NCBI RefSeq assembly: GCF_000158915.1
Contig: NZ_GG657754.1
Location: 1,330,572-1,363,030, forward strand
DNA: 32,459 bases
Source of the DNA: Streptomyces himastatinicus ATCC 53653
GTDB lineage: Bacteria; Actinomycetota; Actinomycetes; Streptomycetales; Streptomycetaceae
Reading direction: 5' to 3'
Shown: piece after piece, positions 31,892-32,459 of the stretch
How the letters are laid out: every line of letters begins with the position of its first letter
Position numbering within the stretch: position 1 is the stretch's first letter
Translations under genes and position numbers: made by a program
The notes under the pieces: generated by a model
Databases searched by the model: none
Seen by the model: the letters and a program-made list of their open reading frames with translations, nothing else
Told to the model about the DNA's origin: nothing

Positions 31892-32459
31892 ACGGTTCCG
31901 TCGGCCGCTCCCCCGCCCCCGGCCGGGTGGCTGCCGCTCAGCGCCGCGTGGATCGCCTTGGCGTACGGGGCGAGTTCGCCGCCCAGACCGCCCAGCACCG
32001 AGGCGGCCACGCTGGCGAACGCGCGGCCGCCGGTCAGGGTGAGCGGGCCCGTGGGGTCGGCGGCCAGCACCCGGAAGTCGAGGGAGCCGCCGAAGGGCGC
32101 GGCGAGCGCCTCGGGGGCCCGGATGAGGGTGGTGAGCACCTGGTAGGCGCGGGTGCGGGTGAGCCCGGCGGCCAGTTCGTCGCGTACGCCGTCGCGGAAC
32201 GCGTACACCACCTGGTCCGGGTCCTCCCCGCGGCGGCGGTCCGTGGTGCGCACCAGCAGATCGGAGAGGAACACCTCGGCGAGGTGGGCGGGGCCGGTGG
32301 CGGGCAGCAGATGCTGCTGGAGCCAGCGCATCAGCGGCAGGGTGAGCGGGGCGGCGGACAGCAGGAACGCCAGGTTCAGCGCGCCCGGCGTGGCCCAGGT
32401 GCGGAACTCCTCGACCAGTTCCGGGCCCGCGGTGTGGTCCGGGAGGCGGCCCGCGGCGT
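31722..32459 (-). pseudogene. Upstream part of the STAND gene (SAV_2336-like), out of frame and partial
   Basis: From the window edge the minus strand is open. It reads like the helical N-terminal region of SAV_2336-type proteins: PLTLPLMRWLQQHLLPATG, HLAEVFLSDLLVRTT, VVYAFRDGVRDELAAGLTRTRAYQVL, and FDFRVL-like sequence (SLDFRVLAADP). It leads into the propeller repeat VVVTTSGSELWLWDVATG. Near 31800 the frame slips: the sensible continuation (GRLATHRGDLGITPSL) is in another frame and stops at 31722-31724. The next sensible piece (DAVIDARSRT... VVAVPGPDG) is in the frame of the large downstream ORF. So one gene is split by two small indels, or the sequence is wrong here. The true start lies beyond 32459. 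Confidence 0.7.

Overview
The window looks like Streptomyces chromosome. It is very GC-rich, its genes are tightly packed with many four-base start/stop overlaps, and it carries typical streptomycete families: a Zur-type S14/L28 pair, a DUF5133 protein, a Streptomyces-type cholesterol oxidase and a SAV_2336-type NTPase protein.

Region 1 (1-12068) is the most interesting part. Ten plus-strand genes (254-11372) overlap at every junction: ATP-grasp ligase, DUF4213/DUF364 protein, SbnA/cysteine-synthase-like PLP enzyme, dipeptide-epimerase-type enolase, MFS exporter, SAM methyltransferase, Tat lipoprotein solute-binding protein, two DppB/DppC-type permeases and a fused double ABC ATPase. Zur-box-like dyads lie before the operon (146-160) and directly after it (11377-11391). 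The second one precedes cysteine-poor, zinc-independent paralogues of ribosomal proteins L28 and S14. A divergent gene for a secreted protein starts at 96. I read this as a zinc-starvation locus that makes, exports and re-imports a small non-NRPS, dipeptide-like metallophore. The product is unknown to me.

Region 2 (12084-20529) handles glyoxylate. On the minus strand are a DUF3311 protein and an SSF symporter whose 3' end is frameshifted. On the plus strand are malic enzyme, hydroxypyruvate isomerase (hyi), tartronate semialdehyde reductase (glxR), glyoxylate carboligase (gcl) and a broken allantoicase. Allantoate-derived glyoxylate would go to tartronate semialdehyde and then glycerate. The divergent promoter region holds two copies of a TTCC-N7-GGAA-type dyad, one near each operon.

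Region 3 (20542-28481) is a set of accessory metabolic and transport genes: a cytochrome P450 divergent from a DHA2-type MFS exporter across a 22-bp dyad, a DUF5133 protein, a Tat-exported cholesterol oxidase behind an APC amino-acid permease, and a second MFS exporter.

Region 4 (28499-32459, minus strand) is a very large multidomain protein that runs off the window. In order it has a SAV_2336-like N-terminal region, propeller-like repeats, a degenerate caspase-like segment, a STAND/NACHT-type NTPase, a second propeller-like region and a C-terminal alpha/beta hydrolase with a visible Ser-Asp-His triad. Its frame is broken near 31.72-31.80 kb.

Three genes (symporter, allantoicase, STAND protein) carry tight clusters of small indels while their neighbours are intact. 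These could be real decay or low-quality patches of assembly, and the sequence alone cannot decide.
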